Assembly: GCA_963575745.1 (NCBI GenBank) | Contig: CAUYUJ010014205.1 | Coordinates: forward strand, 488,087 to 552,086 | Direction: 5' to 3' | Origin: Prorocentrum cordatum | Lineage: Eukaryota; Sar; Dinophyceae; Prorocentrales; Prorocentraceae | DNA length: 64,000 nt | In this document: positions 62,605-64,000 of the stretch, one piece after another | How the letters are laid out: every line of letters begins with the position of its first letter | Numbering within the stretch: position 1 is the stretch's first letter | The notes under the pieces: generated by a model | What the model saw: only the letters and a program-made list of their open reading frames with translations | The model's database searches: none | What the model was told of the DNA's origin: nothing | Translations under genes and position numbers: made by a program

Positions 62605-64000
62605 GATGAGCGATTTGGAGGACGAGTCAGATGGTGAAGTTGTGATCACTGGATGCCGAGAACAACCCGATGGAGGAGACAATGCCGGTACAGTTGACGC
62701 CGGTACAGTCCAACCACCATTTCACGCCGATATAATCCGACCACCGCCAGGTGCTTTTCAAGCTGCCCGATGCCTATTGCAATACATCAACACTATACCA
62801 GCGGGAACCCCGGATGATGATTTACCGAGGCACATCGAAAGATACCATTGGTCGAAATTTGATGTACCAATCTTTTGGGCAGCCGCAGTTTCAAACGACA
62901 ATTGCGCCGCGGTGGAATGGCTTACCCACTTAATCGATTTATTCGTTGGCCGATGGCCGAACTTCGATGCCATGGTCAATGAAAACTCCGCTCACACAGC
63001 ATTCGTGGCAACACGATATGGCATGCGAGAAATTGGGATTACGGATGGGGCCTCTCTCCGGGAGTGGCTAATCGCACACGACACTGCAGGACGACAGTGC
63101 GATGTGCAGGGATACTTTGGGAGGGAATTGCAAGGGCGCCTCATCGACAGTGTATCTCAAATTGACGCAGCGGCCCGTTTCATCGAGACTGTGTACTTCG
63201 TTGTTGCGGTCGGGTTCTACAGAGACCAGGATGTTCGACACACCCTCGCGCATCTAGTGCAACGGCATGCCCCACTTCGCCCAAATGGCGATTCACCGAC
63301 GCACCCGCCCAGAGGAGACGAGGGCCCTCCAACCAGACAAGCAGAACGACGACGACCGCAACCTACGTCGGGTGGAACACACAGGCAGGGACGTCCCGGA
63401 GTCGCTCGACTACCGAATGGGCGGGGCCACATCGACGCAATGGATCTTCAGAACGAGATCGATACTACAGTCCAGACGGTTCGATCAGTACCAAAATGCA
63501 TTCGGGTGCCCTTTCTGCGTTATTGACACATTGTCTTGTGGAGATCGAACGCACACATGTGTGTTGGGACCGCGATGACAATTCTGAAGGTGATTGCGTG
63601 CGCGCGTGGATCCTATTTTTTTTTGCCCCCCCGTAATTATGACGTTACACCCGACAGCCCGTGGGGGCGACGCAGGAGAACGAGATTTACGCCAACGAGT
63701 GGCCTTATTCGACGCTGGCGATTGGGGCCAACTTCTGAACCGGGCCCGGAACAGCATGGCAAAACGGAGTTCTCGGTCGCCACGCGCACCCCGAAGAACC
63801 CCCGGAGAGAAAGAGAAGATCGACAAAGCGATGTTTTTAATCAAACAAGGCGAACTGAGCAACGCTGCCCGAATTTTTACATCCACGCGAATTGCGCCTA
63901 GCAATCAAGCCACATTGGACGAACTGTCATTGCGGCCGGCATGCCCCGCAGAACATTTCCCGGTCGGTCTGGGCGACTTCGTGCCAGCCCAAGAAGTGGA
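62605..64000 (+). mobile_element. LINE F second copy, 5'-truncated, cut by window end
   Basis: From GATGAGCGATTT (62605) it follows 58518-59918 at an offset of 4087 falling to 4082, about 95 percent identical by eye. The frame 62605-63526 corresponds to the LINE F central region. A one-base deletion near 63524 and further indels at 63615-63640 break it. The Leu codon (TTA) replaces the stop of the first copy, and the RT start (LRPACPAEHFPVGLGDFVPA) is reached at the window edge. Confidence 0.85.

Overview
The window looks like dinoflagellate nuclear DNA. The best single clue is a relict of the dinoflagellate spliced leader at 26411-26432 (19 of the 21 positions after the variable first base match, from memory of the leader). 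This fits the GC-rich retroelement families, which resemble those of Prorocentrum and Symbiodiniaceae genomes, and the near absence of anything else. The genus cannot be fixed from the sequence. I recognise no intact cellular gene: every reading frame I can name belongs to a retrotransposon, and almost all are frameshifted or interrupted.

Layout. 1-4275: GTGCAA-type satellite, a 73-bp tandem array, a CTGAGG-derived array with a 155-bp higher-order period, a G-rich dispersed block and a TA/TATG microsatellite. 4277-12668: a tyrosine-recombinase (YR, DIRS/PAT/Ngaro-like) retrotransposon with gag-like, reverse transcriptase (RT), RNase H, cytosine-methyltransferase-like and YR regions in that order. 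Its ends form a split direct repeat, A1 ... B1-A2-B2. 13054-20230: a second YR retrotransposon with the same end architecture but the order RT, RNase H, YR, methyltransferase; its YR has lost catalytic residues and its RNase H is interrupted by an insert with an A24 tail. 20231-26350: microsatellite, G-rich blocks, a pair of 242-bp direct repeats around an 81-bp His-rich tandem repeat, and a CTATAGGG array.

26411-31160: a LINE (ORF1 with an RRM-like segment, AP-type endonuclease, RT) whose 5' end is the spliced-leader relict. 33590-36689, minus strand: a GC-rich LINE with a YLDD RT. 36740-39000: several repeat arrays. 39042-41905: LINE fragments in both orientations. 43173-44260: AT-rich sequence with no recognised content. 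45831-57225: a tandem segmental duplication carrying two large inverted CCAATGCTAAAA satellites; one copy is interrupted by a 5'-truncated LINE (47356-49735) whose empty site survives in the other copy. 57600-62180: a LINE with a GEATNPGP motif and a YVDD RT. It is followed by a 19-bp minisatellite and a second, 5'-truncated copy of the same LINE that runs off the window end.

The parts do not form a host pathway. They record layered retrotransposition: YR elements lie next to TA/TG microsatellites in GTGCAA satellite, inserts nest in older elements, and LINE mRNA appears to have been trans-spliced before being copied back into the genome.
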